Source: Micromonospora carbonacea
GTDB taxonomy: Bacteria; Actinomycetota; Actinomycetes; Mycobacteriales; Micromonosporaceae
Direction: 5' to 3'
Assembly: GCF_014205165.1 (NCBI RefSeq)
Contig: NZ_JACHMZ010000001.1
Coordinates: 4,322,501-4,386,500 of the forward strand
Length of the DNA stretch: 64,000 nucleotides
In this document: piece after piece, positions 9,579-18,143 of the stretch
How the letters are laid out: every line of letters begins with the position of its first letter
Numbering within the stretch: position 1 is the first letter of the stretch
Notes under the pieces: model-generated
What the model saw: only the letters and a program-made list of their open reading frames with translations
Database searches by the model: none
Told to the model about the DNA's origin: nothing
Made by a program: the position numbers and the translations under genes

Positions 9579-10175
9579 TCAGGGGGCGTCGTGCGCCCCG
9601 GCGGTGCCCCCGCCCACGACGCTCGGGGCGGCCTCGCCGCCGACCCAGACGTACGTCTTCTCGATCGCCGTCGTGGCGGCCAGGCCGCCGGCGAAGAGCT
9701 GGTTGACCCGGGACGCCTCGGCGGCGCTGGGGGTCGCGTTGGCGCAGGACACCGGCGCGCTGCTGCCGGACATCAGGTCGGAGCAGAGGCCGGTGCGCTT
9801 GTCGGGCAGGCCGAGGATGTGGCCGATCTCGTGGGTGGCGATCCGGGTGCGGTTGTAGCCCTCGTTCACCGCTTCCCAGCCCATCCACACCCGGCCGTTG
9901 CCCAGCGAGGTGGTCTGCGCCCGGGGCCAGCCGTTGTCGACGTAGATGGTGATGTTGCCGGGGGTGGCGGGCAGCAGCCGGACGGTGCTGACGTTGCTGT
10001 TCCAGATCTGGGCGGCCTGGTCGAAGTTGGTGCGGAACTCGCCGGCCCGGCTCGCGTCGTAGTAGACGGTGCGGACGGCGGACGCGCTGGTGCCGGTGGC
10101 GGCCAGCACCCCGGCGGCGGCCAGGACGGTCGCGGCCAGGGCGCCGGCCGTACGCAGCAGGTGTCGTCGGATCAC
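9579..10175 (-). CDS. Snapalysin (M7 small neutral metalloprotease)
   Basis: Secreted zinc endoprotease of the metzincin clan, family M7, known from Streptomyces as snapalysin. The zinc motif HEIGHILGLPD fits HExxHxxGxxD, with Asp as third ligand as in snapalysin. The protein is about 198 residues, normal for the precursor. Its signal peptide is VIRRHLLRTAGALAATVLAA and onward to SASA, before mature VRTVYYD. I chose the GTG at 10175 because GAGGAG lies six bases upstream; a longer frame to 10211 lacks this. The DLMSGSSAPVSCAN segment and a closing YVWVGGE region agree with the family. Role: extracellular protein digestion. Confidence 0.92.
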   Translation of the reverse strand: MIRRHLLRTAGALAATVLAAAGVLAATGTSASAVRTVYYDASRAGEFRTNFDQAAQIWNSNVSTVRLLPATPGNITIYVDNGWPRAQTTSLGNGRVWMGWEAVNEGYNRTRIATHEIGHILGLPDKRTGLCSDLMSGSSAPVSCANATPSAAEASRVNQLFAGGLAATTAIEKTYVWVGGEAAPSVVGGGTAGAHDAP

Positions 10176-10319
10176 ACGCACTCCTCGGAGTTCCGGCGGC
10201 GGCGCCGCCACTCATCGATGTGCGCCGATCTTAGGTCGATCCGCCGCCGGTCGCCCGCATAGCGGTTGCGTCATACGAGCCGCGTCGACCGGGCCCCGCG
10301 CGCCCGTCGGGGCGACGGC

Positions 10320-10577
10320 TCAGCCGATCTCCTCGTCGACGAAGCACCAGCGCCACGCCTCCCCCGGCTGGATCGAACGCATCACCGGGTGCCCGCTCTC
10401 CGCGAAGTGCTTCGACGCGTGCTGGTACGGCGACGAGTCGCAGCAGCCCACGTGCCCACAGGCCAGGCAGGACCGCAGGTGCACCCAGTCGTCGTTGCCG
10501 ACGGCCACGCAGTCCGGGCACTCCGTCGTGACGCGCGGCTCGGCCGTGCCCGCCTCCGTCAGGTGCTCGCAGCTCAT
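10320..10577 (-). CDS. UBP-type zinc finger protein
   Basis: Small protein of 85 residues made of one zf-UBP domain: CEHL near the start, CPDC, then LRSCLACGHVGCCDSSPYQH and HFAESGHPVMRSI. The Cys/His spacing is complete, so zinc binding is likely. Its ATG at 10577 overlaps the antiporter stop by four bases (ATGA), implying translational coupling. In eukaryotes the fold binds ubiquitin C-termini; no ubiquitin system is visible here, so the bacterial role is unknown. The tight link to an Na+/H+ antiporter suggests a regulatory or accessory function, which is inference. Confidence 0.93.
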   Translation of the reverse strand: MSCEHLTEAGTAEPRVTTECPDCVAVGNDDWVHLRSCLACGHVGCCDSSPYQHASKHFAESGHPVMRSIQPGEAWRWCFVDEEIG

Positions 10578-12148
10578 GACTCCTCCTCCCGCCGCAGCAG
10601 CGACTCCTCCAGGTCCAGGTCGCGGTACGCCCGCACCAGCACCTCCTCCGGTATCCGGCCGGAGTCGCGGGCGGCCCGGAACACCTCGCGCTCCGCGTCG
10701 ATCATCTCCTGCCGCAGCCGACCGTACGCCTGCGACGGGGTTTCTCGCTCGGTGCCGCCCAGCCGTTCCCACGCCACGTTGGTGCGCTCCTGCGACACCC
10801 GGCGCAGCCGCTCCACGACCGCCGTCGGCGCCGACTCGGCCAACTCGTCGAGCCGCTCCCGGGCGGCCCGGCTGGCCTGCTGCTGGACGCCCGCCGCCGA
10901 GAGCGCGTCCTGCACCGGGTCGTCCGGCGGCAGCTTCAGCCGGCGCGCCACCGCCGGCAGCGTCGCGCCCTGCCCGACCAGCGTCGCCACGATCACCGCG
11001 AAGGCCAGCCAGATGAACAGCTGCCGGGGATAGGGGCGGTCCTGCGCGAGGGTCAGCGGCAGGGCCAGCGCCGCGGCAAGGGTGACCACGCCCCGCATCC
11101 CGGCCCAGCCGATGACCACCGGGAACTTCGCCAACGGGGCCGGGTCCCGCTGCCGCACCCGGGGCACCAGGCGGGTCAGGTAGGTGGCCGGGAAGAGCCA
11201 GGCGAACCGGGTCAGGAAGACGGTGACCAGCACCGCGCCGGTGATCGCCGCGAGGAAGCCCAGCGGCTCGTCCAGGTCGTGCACCACCTCGCGCAGCTGG
11301 AGGCCGACCAGCAGGAAGACCAGCCCCTCCAGCAGGAACCGGACCAGCCGCCAGAACGCGCCGATCTGCAACCGGGAGGCCGCCGACATCAGCAGCGGCA
11401 TCTTGTGCCCGATCCCGAGGCCGGTCACCACCACGGCGACCACCCCGGAGGCGTGGATCTCCTCGGCGGCGAAGACCACCGCGAACGGCACGATCAGCGA
11501 CACCGCGTTGTCCAGCAGCGGGTCGGTGATCCGCTTGTGCAGGAACCCGAAGACCACCACCCCGAGCAGGCCCATCACGATGCCGCCGCCGGTGGCGACC
11601 AGCACCTCCCACGCCACGTCGCCGACCCCGACCGAGGTGCCGATCGTCGCCATCGTGGCCACCCGCAGCAGCACCAGCGCGGTGGCGTCGTTGATCAGGC
11701 TCTCGCCCTCCAGGATCGTCACCGCCCGGCGGGGCAGGCCGATCCGGCGGGCCACGGCGGTGGCCGCGACCGCGTCCGGCGGGGCGACCACCGCGCCGAG
11801 GGCCAGGCAGACGGCGAACGGCACCGCCGGCAGCAGCAGGTGCACCACGAGGCCCACCGCGAACGCCGTGAAGATCACCAGCCCGACGGCGAGCAGCAGG
11901 ATCGGCCGCAGGTTGCGCCGGAACGCCGGCACCGACGTCTCCAGCGCCGCCACGTAGAGCAGCGGCGGCAGGATGCCCACCAGCACCAGGTCCGGGTCCA
12001 GCCGGACCTGCGGGAACCCGGGCACGAAGGACAACGCGAGGCCGACCACCACGAGCAGGATCGGCGCGAGCAGCCCGAGCTTGCGGGCCAGCGCCGCGCC
12101 GAGCGTCGCGATGGCGAGGAAGACGACGACCTCGAACAGGGGCTCCAT
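10574..12148 (-). CDS. CPA1-family Na+/H+ antiporter
   Basis: Membrane exchanger of 524 residues with about 12 helices (PF00999 type) followed by a charged cytoplasmic tail of roughly 120 residues. The CPA1 signature ESLINDATALVLLR contains the ND pair thought to bind the ion, and PRRAVTILEGESLIND precedes it as expected. Expected role: sodium extrusion and pH homeostasis at the cytoplasmic membrane. The tail (LDELAESAPTAVVERLRRVS onward) is helical and may be regulatory. The gene starts 37 bp after the LLM oxidoreductase stop and is coupled to the zf-UBP gene downstream. Confidence 0.93.
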   Translation of the reverse strand: MEPLFEVVVFLAIATLGAALARKLGLLAPILLVVVGLALSFVPGFPQVRLDPDLVLVGILPPLLYVAALETSVPAFRRNLRPILLLAVGLVIFTAFAVGLVVHLLLPAVPFAVCLALGAVVAPPDAVAATAVARRIGLPRRAVTILEGESLINDATALVLLRVATMATIGTSVGVGDVAWEVLVATGGGIVMGLLGVVVFGFLHKRITDPLLDNAVSLIVPFAVVFAAEEIHASGVVAVVVTGLGIGHKMPLLMSAASRLQIGAFWRLVRFLLEGLVFLLVGLQLREVVHDLDEPLGFLAAITGAVLVTVFLTRFAWLFPATYLTRLVPRVRQRDPAPLAKFPVVIGWAGMRGVVTLAAALALPLTLAQDRPYPRQLFIWLAFAVIVATLVGQGATLPAVARRLKLPPDDPVQDALSAAGVQQQASRAARERLDELAESAPTAVVERLRRVSQERTNVAWERLGGTERETPSQAYGRLRQEMIDAEREVFRAARDSGRIPEEVLVRAYRDLDLEESLLRREEES

Positions 12149-12185
12149 GGGGTACGAGCCTAGGGCCCCTCCCCGCCGGAACGGA

Positions 12186-13148
12186 TCACGCGGCCCGCAG
12201 TTTCGGCAGCACCTCCGCGCCGAACGTGTCGATGAACGCCCGCTGCTGCTGGCCGACGTGGTGCAGGGCGATCTGGTCGAAACCCAGCCCCACGTACTCC
12301 TCGAGCCAGCCGACGTGCCGGCCGAGGTCGGCCGAGACGTTGACGGCCGCGGCGACCTTCGCCATCGGCACGTCGGCGGAGACGACGTCGAAGTGCTCGG
12401 CGGTCTCCAGGTCCCAGCAGACCGGCGGCGCGAAGACGTTGCTGCGCCACTGGTCGTACGCGATCGCCTCGGCCTCGGTCTGCTCCGGCGCCCAGCTCAC
12501 GTGCACCTGGAGGTGCAGCGGGCCGCGGCCCCCGGCGTCGCGGTAGGCGTCGATCATCTCGCGCAGGTGGGCGGTGGGGGCGTTGACGGTGATCAGCCCG
12601 TCGGCCCACTGCGCGCACCAGCGGGCGGTGGCCACGCTGACGGCCGCGCCGATCAGGGCCGGCGGTTGCTCGGGGCGGGTCCACAGCTTCGCCCGGTCGA
12701 CCGTGACGAGGCCGTCGTGGCTGACCTCCTCGCCGGCCAACAGCGCCCGGATCACGTCGACGCACTCGCGCAGCCGCGCGGCGCGCACGTCCTTGCGGGG
12801 CCACGGGCCGCCGGTGATGTGCTCGTTGCTGGCCTCGCCGGTGCCCAGCGCCGCCCAGAACCGGCCCGGGTACATCGCGCCGAGGGTGCCGATGGCCTGG
12901 GCGACGATCGCCGGGTGGTAGCGCTGGCCCGGCGCGTTGACCACGCCGAAGGGCAGGTCGGTGGCCTGGAGCGCCGCGCCCAGCCAGGACCACGCGAACC
13001 CGGACTCGCCCTGCCGGGCGCTCCACGGGGAGAAGTGGTCCGAGGACATGGCGGCGTCGAAGCCGGCCCGTTCGGCGTGGATCACCGCCTCCAGCAGCCT
13101 GGCCGGGTGGATCTGCTCGTGGGACGCGTGGAAGCCGAACACCGTCAT
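12186..13148 (-). CDS. LLM-class flavin-dependent oxidoreductase (TIGR03885-like)
   Basis: Luciferase-like TIM-barrel oxidoreductase of 320 residues. N-terminal FGFHASHEQIHPARLLEAV, SSDHFSPWSARQGESGFAW and ALGTGEASNEHITG fit the LLM fold and resemble the subgroup described as probable non-F420 flavinoid oxidoreductases. I chose ATG 13148, preceded by AGGAGGTGC, over the longer frame to 13217. It begins 31 bp after gabD on the same strand, suggesting cotranscription. Cofactor (FMN or F420) and substrate cannot be decided by eye. Confidence 0.88.
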   Translation of the reverse strand: MTVFGFHASHEQIHPARLLEAVIHAERAGFDAAMSSDHFSPWSARQGESGFAWSWLGAALQATDLPFGVVNAPGQRYHPAIVAQAIGTLGAMYPGRFWAALGTGEASNEHITGGPWPRKDVRAARLRECVDVIRALLAGEEVSHDGLVTVDRAKLWTRPEQPPALIGAAVSVATARWCAQWADGLITVNAPTAHLREMIDAYRDAGGRGPLHLQVHVSWAPEQTEAEAIAYDQWRSNVFAPPVCWDLETAEHFDVVSADVPMAKVAAAVNVSADLGRHVGWLEEYVGLGFDQIALHHVGQQQRAFIDTFGAEVLPKLRAA

Positions 13149-13179
13149 GGGCGCACCTCCTACCCAGCCGGCCGCCCGT

Positions 13180-14592
13180 CTACTCGGCGTGTGCCCCCGC
13201 GCCGGCCGTCGCCTCACCCCGGCCCACCCAGACGGTCTTGGTGTTGCAGAACTCGCGCATGCCCAACGCGGACAGCTCGCGGCCGTATCCGGAGTTCTTC
13301 ACGCCGCCGAAGGGCAGCTCGGGGAAGGAGGTCGTCATCCCGTTGACGAAGACGTTGCCGGCGTCCAGGTCGGTGACGAAGCGCTCCTGCTCCTGCGGGT
13401 CGGTGGTCCAGGCGTTCGCGCCGAGGCCGAAGGCGGTCCCGTTGGCCACCTCGACCGCCTCGGCGTACGACGACACCCGGAACAGCCCCGCGACCGGCCC
13501 GAACACCTCCTCGGACCAGATCCGCATCTCCGGCCGCAGGTCGGTGACCACGGTCGGCGGGTAGAACCAGCCCGGCCCGGTCGGCTTCTCCCCGCCGCAG
13601 AGCACGGTGGCGCCCCGCTCGACGGCGTCGCGGACCTGGGCGTCGATCTCGTCGCGGCCGCGTTCGCTGGCCAGCGGGCCGACGTCGGTGGCGGGGTCCA
13701 TCGGGTCGCCGACCCGCAGCGCGGCCATGTTCGCCGCGAACCGCCGGGCGAACGCGTCGAAGACGTCGGTGTGCACGATGAACCGCTTGGCGGCGATGCA
13801 GGACTGCCCGTTGTTCTGGCAGCGGGCGGTGGTGGCGACCTCGGCCGCCCGGTCCAGGTCGGCCGACGGCATCACCACGAACGGGTCGCTGCCGCCCAGC
13901 TCCAGCACCGTCTTCTTCAGCTCCCGGCCGGCGGTCTGGGCGATGGACCGGCCGGCGCCCTCGCTGCCGGTGAGGGTCGCGGCGCGCACCCGGGGGTCGC
14001 TCAGGATCCGGTCGACGGCGTCCGAGCCGACGAGCAGGGTGGTGAAGCAGCCCGGCGCGAAGCCGGCGCGGTGGAACAGGTCCTCCAGGTACAGGGCGGT
14101 CTGCGGCACGTTCGAGGCGTGCTTGAGCAGGCCGGTGTTGCCGGCCATCAGGGCCGGCGCGGCGAACCGCATGACCTGCCAGAGCGGGAAGTTCCACGGC
14201 ATCACCGCCAGCACCGGCCCGATCGGCTGGTAGCGCACGAAGGCGCGGGCGGCCTTGACGGCGCGGGCGTCGGCGGGCTCGTCGGCGAGCATCCGCTCGG
14301 CGTGGGCGGCGTAGAACCGGCACGCCGCGGCGCACTTGGTGACCTCGGCCTGCGCGGCGGCGTACGTCTTGCCCATCTCCGTGGTCATCAGCCGGGCGGT
14401 CTCGTCGCGCTCGGTGTCGAGCAGGTCGGCGGCGGCGGTCAGCCACCGGCCCCGCTGGGCGACGGTGGTCCGGCGCAGGTCGGCGAAGGCCCGGTCGGCC
14501 TGCGCGATGGCGGCGTCGACCTGCGCGTCCGACATCGGGTCGTACGACTTGAGCACCTGTCCGGTGGCGGGGTTGGTGGTGGCGATGGACAT
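13180..14592 (-). CDS. gabD: NAD(P)-dependent succinate-semialdehyde dehydrogenase
   Basis: Aldehyde dehydrogenase of 470 residues, closest in pattern to GabD-type enzymes that oxidise succinate semialdehyde to succinate, feeding GABA or polyamine carbon into the TCA cycle. Catalytic Cys265 lies in NNGQSCIAAKRF and the general base Glu231 in VLELGGSDPF. The N-terminus IATTNPATGQVLKSYDPMSD and the C-terminal GGVKNSGYGRELSALGMREF are typical of the group. It is the second gene of a minus-strand run, 12 bp after a small membrane protein gene. Related semialdehyde substrates are possible. Confidence 0.9.
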   Translation of the reverse strand: MSIATTNPATGQVLKSYDPMSDAQVDAAIAQADRAFADLRRTTVAQRGRWLTAAADLLDTERDETARLMTTEMGKTYAAAQAEVTKCAAACRFYAAHAERMLADEPADARAVKAARAFVRYQPIGPVLAVMPWNFPLWQVMRFAAPALMAGNTGLLKHASNVPQTALYLEDLFHRAGFAPGCFTTLLVGSDAVDRILSDPRVRAATLTGSEGAGRSIAQTAGRELKKTVLELGGSDPFVVMPSADLDRAAEVATTARCQNNGQSCIAAKRFIVHTDVFDAFARRFAANMAALRVGDPMDPATDVGPLASERGRDEIDAQVRDAVERGATVLCGGEKPTGPGWFYPPTVVTDLRPEMRIWSEEVFGPVAGLFRVSSYAEAVEVANGTAFGLGANAWTTDPQEQERFVTDLDAGNVFVNGMTTSFPELPFGGVKNSGYGRELSALGMREFCNTKTVWVGRGEATAGAGAHAE

Positions 14593-14604
14593 CTCGTACT
14601 CCTG

Positions 14605-14868
14605 TCACTCGAACAGCGAGTGCCGCGCGCCCGGGGACTCCCGGCGGCGCGCGGCACGGCGGCGCTGGATGACGACCAGGTCGACCGCGGCGACGACGGC
14701 GAAGACGACGCAGACGACGCCGAGCCACACCACGCCGGCCCACACCGCCAGCACGGCGAAGATCACCATGGTCACGAGCCCGAAGCCGGCGAGCACGAGG
14801 CGGAGGTTCAACGCGCTGTACGCGTGGCCGACGGTGCCGCGGGCGCGGCGGGGCTGCGATCTCGTCAT
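14605..14868 (-). CDS. Small two-helix membrane protein (DUF6343-like)
   Basis: Protein of 87 residues with a basic N-terminus (TRSQPRRARGTVGHAYSALN), two adjacent hydrophobic helices (about 24-44 and 46-66) and a basic tail RRRAARRRES. The layout resembles DUF6343 proteins of actinomycetes, which I assign with moderate confidence. It is the probable first gene of the minus-strand run that continues with gabD 12 bp downstream. Function unknown. Confidence 0.72.
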   Translation of the reverse strand: MTRSQPRRARGTVGHAYSALNLRLVLAGFGLVTMVIFAVLAVWAGVVWLGVVCVVFAVVAAVDLVVIQRRRAARRRESPGARHSLFE

Positions 14869-15045
14869 CCCTGCGGGCTACCCCCGATCGGCCCGGTTAA
14901 CCGGGCATCGGGTCACCGCCGCGCCAACTACCACACCCGGGGACGCCTGGGCGTCGAGTGCCGGAAAGCCGACAGCAGGCGACCGCCCGCGCCGGTGGCG
15001 CACGTAGGGTTGGCTGGCTGTCGCACTCCGCCGCGCGGCGGGAAA

Positions 15046-15073
15046 GCGGGACTGGGGAAGCGGGACTGGGGAA
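15046..15073 (+). repeat. 14-bp tandem duplication covering a ribosome binding site
   Basis: The unit GCGGGACTGGGGAA occurs twice in direct succession (15046-15059 and 15060-15073), directly before the ATG of the SGNH lipoprotein gene. Each copy brings a GGGGA Shine-Dalgarno-like core; only the second is at working distance. Confidence 0.8.
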
Positions 15074-15074
15074 G

Positions 15075-15923
15075 ATGCCTCGACGCTGGGTCGCCGCCGT
15101 CGCCTGCCTGCTGGCCCTGGTCGCGCTCGCCTGCGAGGGCGGCGGCGAGGCCGGCCCCCGTCCTTCGGGCGGGTCACCGGCCCCGGGCACGCCGGCCGTG
15201 ATGGCCGCCCTCGGCGACTCGATCAGCACCGGCTTCGGCTCCTGCCTGATGCTCAGCTCGTGCGAGCGCAACTCCTGGTCCACCGGGGACGGGCTGCGGG
15301 TGGACAGCCACTACCAGCGGCTGCTCGACCGCAACTCCAAGCTGCGCGGCGCGGCGCACAACCACGCGAAGCCGGGCGCGCGGGCGGCGGCGCTGGCCGG
15401 GCAGGCCGAGGCGGCCGTCCGCGACCGCGCCGACTACGTGACGGTGCTGATCGGCGCGAACGACGCGTGCCGCGACGACGTCGCCGCGATGACCCCGGCG
15501 GCGACGTTCCGCAAGCAGGTGGACGAGGGGCTGCGGGTGCTGCGCACCGGCCGCCCCAAGGCCCGGGTCCTGGTGGTCAGCGTCCCCGACCTCTACCGGC
15601 TCTGGGAGGTCGGGCACACCGACTCCCGGGCGGTGCGGGCATGGGGACACGGGGTGTGCCCCGCGCTGCTGGCGAACGCCACCTCGACCGCGCCCGCCGA
15701 CGCGGCACGCCGGGCGAAGGTGCGGGACCGCATCGACGCGTACAACGCCCAGCTCAAGTCGGCCTGCCGGGCCTACGGCTCGCGGTGCCGCTACGACGGC
15801 GGGGCGGTGCACCGCGTCCGGTTCACCCTCGACCTGGTCAACGCGCTGGACTGGTTCCACCCCAACGTCGCCGGCCAGGACCGGCTGGCCGACGCGACCT
15901 GGGGCGCCGCCGGCTTCGACTGA
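15075..15923 (+). CDS. Lipoprotein SGNH/GDSL hydrolase
   Basis: Esterase-type hydrolase of 282 residues, probably anchored outside the membrane. The N-terminus has a signal with lipobox ending at Cys20 (LVALAC). Block I is ALGDSIS with nucleophile Ser49; the Asn block appears in VLIGANDACRDD; the closing Asp/His pair is in ALDWFHPNVAG. Several Cys residues suggest disulfides, consistent with export. I chose ATG 15075 because it starts the lipoprotein signal and follows GGGGAAG; the longer frame from 14958 has no signal. TAGGGT at 15005-15010 could be its -10 box. Substrate unknown. Confidence 0.9.
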   Translation: MPRRWVAAVACLLALVALACEGGGEAGPRPSGGSPAPGTPAVMAALGDSISTGFGSCLMLSSCERNSWSTGDGLRVDSHYQRLLDRNSKLRGAAHNHAKPGARAAALAGQAEAAVRDRADYVTVLIGANDACRDDVAAMTPAATFRKQVDEGLRVLRTGRPKARVLVVSVPDLYRLWEVGHTDSRAVRAWGHGVCPALLANATSTAPADAARRAKVRDRIDAYNAQLKSACRAYGSRCRYDGGAVHRVRFTLDLVNALDWFHPNVAGQDRLADATWGAAGFD

Positions 15924-16005
15924 CGGGGCCGCGCCGCCGGCCCCGACCGCACAGGCCGGGCCGGGCGGCCCCGACCGCGTCGGCTCGGGCCGGCGGGGCG
16001 GCGCG

Positions 16006-16812
16006 TCAGCGGGGCCGGGGGACTCCCCCGCCGGGGCCCATGCTGCGGTAGAGCTGCCGGGACCGCTCGGCCAGGTCCTTCGTCGCCGACGAGTTCGCCC
16101 AGGTGCCGAGGATGATCGCGGCCCCCGGGATCACCTTGGCGAAGATCCGCTTCGCCGCGCGGACCCCGGCCATCTGGGCCAGCCGGACGCCCAGCCGCAG
16201 CATCACCTTGCCGAGCGCGGCCTGCCCGCCCGAGCCGAAGAGGGCCCCGGCGCGCTCCCGCCCGGCGGCCACCCCCAGCGCCAGGCGGGCGGTCTCGGCG
16301 ACCTTGTGCACCTTCTGCAACACCAGCAGGTCGGTGGCCCGGTCCGGGTGCGTCGGGTCGACCCCGTGCGCCGCCGCGATGTGCAGGACCATCCGCGCCT
16401 GCGTCCAGGCCAGCACCCCGACGTCGATCACCGCGCCGGGGAGCCCGGCCGCGCCGGAGACCGCCCCGGAGAGCCGGGCCCGGTTGACGAACCGGCGGAC
16501 CGCCTGCTCGGCAAGTTCCTCCGTCGGTGCGCCGGGACGCTCCGCCCGCGCGCGGGCGGCCCACCGCGCCGCCTCGGGACCGAGGCGGCGCACCGCCTCC
16601 AGGGCCAGGTGTTCCGGCGCGTACTGCGGGTCCTCCCGCATGCGGTCCCAGAGCCGGGCCGGCGGCCCCTCCGGCGCGTCCTCGGCGGCGACCGCCGGGA
16701 CCGGCAACCCCGGCGCTTCCGCCGGCAACGCTGATGCCGCCTCCGGTGGCACCGGCGCCGGGACCGGCATGGGGACGGTGGGTTGGCCGTCGACGGGGGC
16801 GGAATCGGTCAC
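16006..16812 (-). CDS. EcsC-family protein
   Basis: Protein of 268 residues with a disordered Pro/Ala-rich N-terminus (about 1-50) followed by a helical EcsC-like domain: LWDRMREDPQYAPEHLALEA, then AVIDVGVLAWTQARMVLHIA, and KVIPGAAIILGTWANSSATK near the end. The domain is widespread in bacteria, often membrane-associated, and of unknown function despite its name. GTG at 16812, preceded by GGGAG, was chosen over a frame running to 17187 that would overlap the small upstream gene. The family assignment is from pattern memory. Confidence 0.75.
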   Translation of the reverse strand: MTDSAPVDGQPTVPMPVPAPVPPEAASALPAEAPGLPVPAVAAEDAPEGPPARLWDRMREDPQYAPEHLALEAVRRLGPEAARWAARARAERPGAPTEELAEQAVRRFVNRARLSGAVSGAAGLPGAVIDVGVLAWTQARMVLHIAAAHGVDPTHPDRATDLLVLQKVHKVAETARLALGVAAGRERAGALFGSGGQAALGKVMLRLGVRLAQMAGVRAAKRIFAKVIPGAAIILGTWANSSATKDLAERSRQLYRSMGPGGGVPRPR

Positions 16813-16859
16813 GGAGGCTCCCGGGGTCGGAGACGGGCGGTACGGAGGCGTCGGCGCGG

Positions 16860-17006
16860 TCAGCGCCGGCTGGACAGGCGGGAGGCGAGCTGCTTCAGCT
16901 TGCGCTGCGTCTCCGGCTTGGCCAGCTCGCGGCGGCCCCGGTCGACGATCTGCCGTCCCTGCGGCGACCGGAGGAACCGGGTGAGCCGCTGCACCAGTGC
17001 TGACAT
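16860..17006 (-). CDS. Small basic protein, 48 residues
   Basis: Predicted protein beginning MSALVQRLTRFLRSPQGRQI and ending in a basic helix with KPETQRKLKQLASRLSSRR. The ATG at 17006 is preceded by AGGAGGACGAC, an excellent ribosome binding site, and codon bias matches real genes. Upstream in-frame codons to 17114 are rejected because they lack this. It is likely an amphipathic basic helix, perhaps nucleic-acid or membrane binding. Similar short proteins are common in actinomycetes and uncharacterised. The EcsC-like gene follows 47 bp later. Confidence 0.75.
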   Translation of the reverse strand: MSALVQRLTRFLRSPQGRQIVDRGRRELAKPETQRKLKQLASRLSSRR

Positions 17007-17138
17007 GTCGTCCTCCTGTCGGTCGTCCTCCTCCATGTGTACCCTGTCCCGGCAAGCGCGAATCGTCCACAGTGGCCGGTCGGGGCCGGCGGGGCGGTTC
17101 CGCCCCGCCGGCACGGGCCGCCTGCGGGAGGGCTGGGG

Positions 17139-18143
17139 TCACATCCCGGCGGCCAGGAAGGCGTCCACCACCTCCGCGGCCCGCCACTCGTGCTGCGCGT
17201 AGAGGTCCGGGTACGCGGAGATCTGCACGGACTGGGCCGCGACCGTCAGCGGCAGGTCCTCCCAGCCGGGGATCTCGGCGAGGGCGGCGAGGAACTGCCG
17301 GGTGGCGAACGCGGGGTCCATGAGCTGCCCCACCTCGCCCCAGCCGCTGCTGGCGCGCTGCTGGAACAGCCCGACGGAGTCGTGGTCCCAGCCGATGCCC
17401 TCGTGCGGATACTCCTGCGACTCGGGCAGCACCCCGCTGGCGACGTTGTAGAGGTTGCTCTCCTGCATCGCGGTGGCCACCGCGATGACCAGCCCGCGCC
17501 GCGGAAAGCCCAGCTCCCGGCCGGTGCGCACGATCACCTTCGCGTTCGCCATCTGCGCCCTGGTCAGGCCGGCCACCGGCGCGGGGTCGGCGGGCCGCTT
17601 CGGCGCGGCCCGCTTCCGCGCCGCCGACGGCGAGACGCTGGCCGACGGCGAGGCAGTGGCCGACGGGGAGGGGCCGGCCGGCGACGAGGTCGTGGGCGTC
17701 GGGCCGCCCGCGCGGTCCAGCGACCGGGAGGCGGCCTCGGCGGCGGCGCGCCGGGCGAGCTCCGCGTCGGCGGCGAGGGGCGCGCCCCGCCCGGCGTCCG
17801 CCGGCTCGTCCCGGGCCTGGGCGAGGGCGGCGACGCCCAGGCAGCAGACCACTCCGGCGGCAACGGCCACCGCCGCCCGGCGGCCCCGGCGGGGCGGCCC
17901 GACGCGGTCGGGACCGCCGGCCGCCGGCCGGTCCGCCGAACCGTTCGGCTTCGGGAGGTTACGCAGCCACCCCGAGCGGGTACGGGTGAGGTCAGCGAGG
18001 GAAGTGAGGGAAGGCCGGAGGCGCCCGGGGCGCGCGTCGCCGGCACTGGTGGTGGGTGGCCGTTCGGATGAGGGGGAAACGTCCGAACGGCCCACCGCCG
18101 CGTCCGGGCCACGCTGGTCGTCGAGGATGCCGTCGTCACGCAT
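17139..18143 (-). CDS. Membrane-anchored lytic-transglycosylase-like protein
   Basis: Protein of 334 residues. About 90 N-terminal residues are cytosolic and disordered, then comes one transmembrane helix (RRAAVAVAAGVVCCLGVAAL), a Pro/Ser/Ala-rich linker with PSPSATASPSASVSPSA, and a C-terminal lysozyme-like domain. In that domain VIAVATAMQESNLYN carries the probable catalytic Glu, and SVGLFQQRASSGWG matches the Gly-Leu-Phe-Gln motif of the fold. It probably acts on peptidoglycan outside the membrane. Homologues are often annotated only as hypothetical. The start at 18143 lacks a strong ribosome binding site, so the N-terminus is less certain. Confidence 0.78.
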   Translation of the reverse strand: MRDDGILDDQRGPDAAVGRSDVSPSSERPPTTSAGDARPGRLRPSLTSLADLTRTRSGWLRNLPKPNGSADRPAAGGPDRVGPPRRGRRAAVAVAAGVVCCLGVAALAQARDEPADAGRGAPLAADAELARRAAAEAASRSLDRAGGPTPTTSSPAGPSPSATASPSASVSPSAARKRAAPKRPADPAPVAGLTRAQMANAKVIVRTGRELGFPRRGLVIAVATAMQESNLYNVASGVLPESQEYPHEGIGWDHDSVGLFQQRASSGWGEVGQLMDPAFATRQFLAALAEIPGWEDLPLTVAAQSVQISAYPDLYAQHEWRAAEVVDAFLAAGM

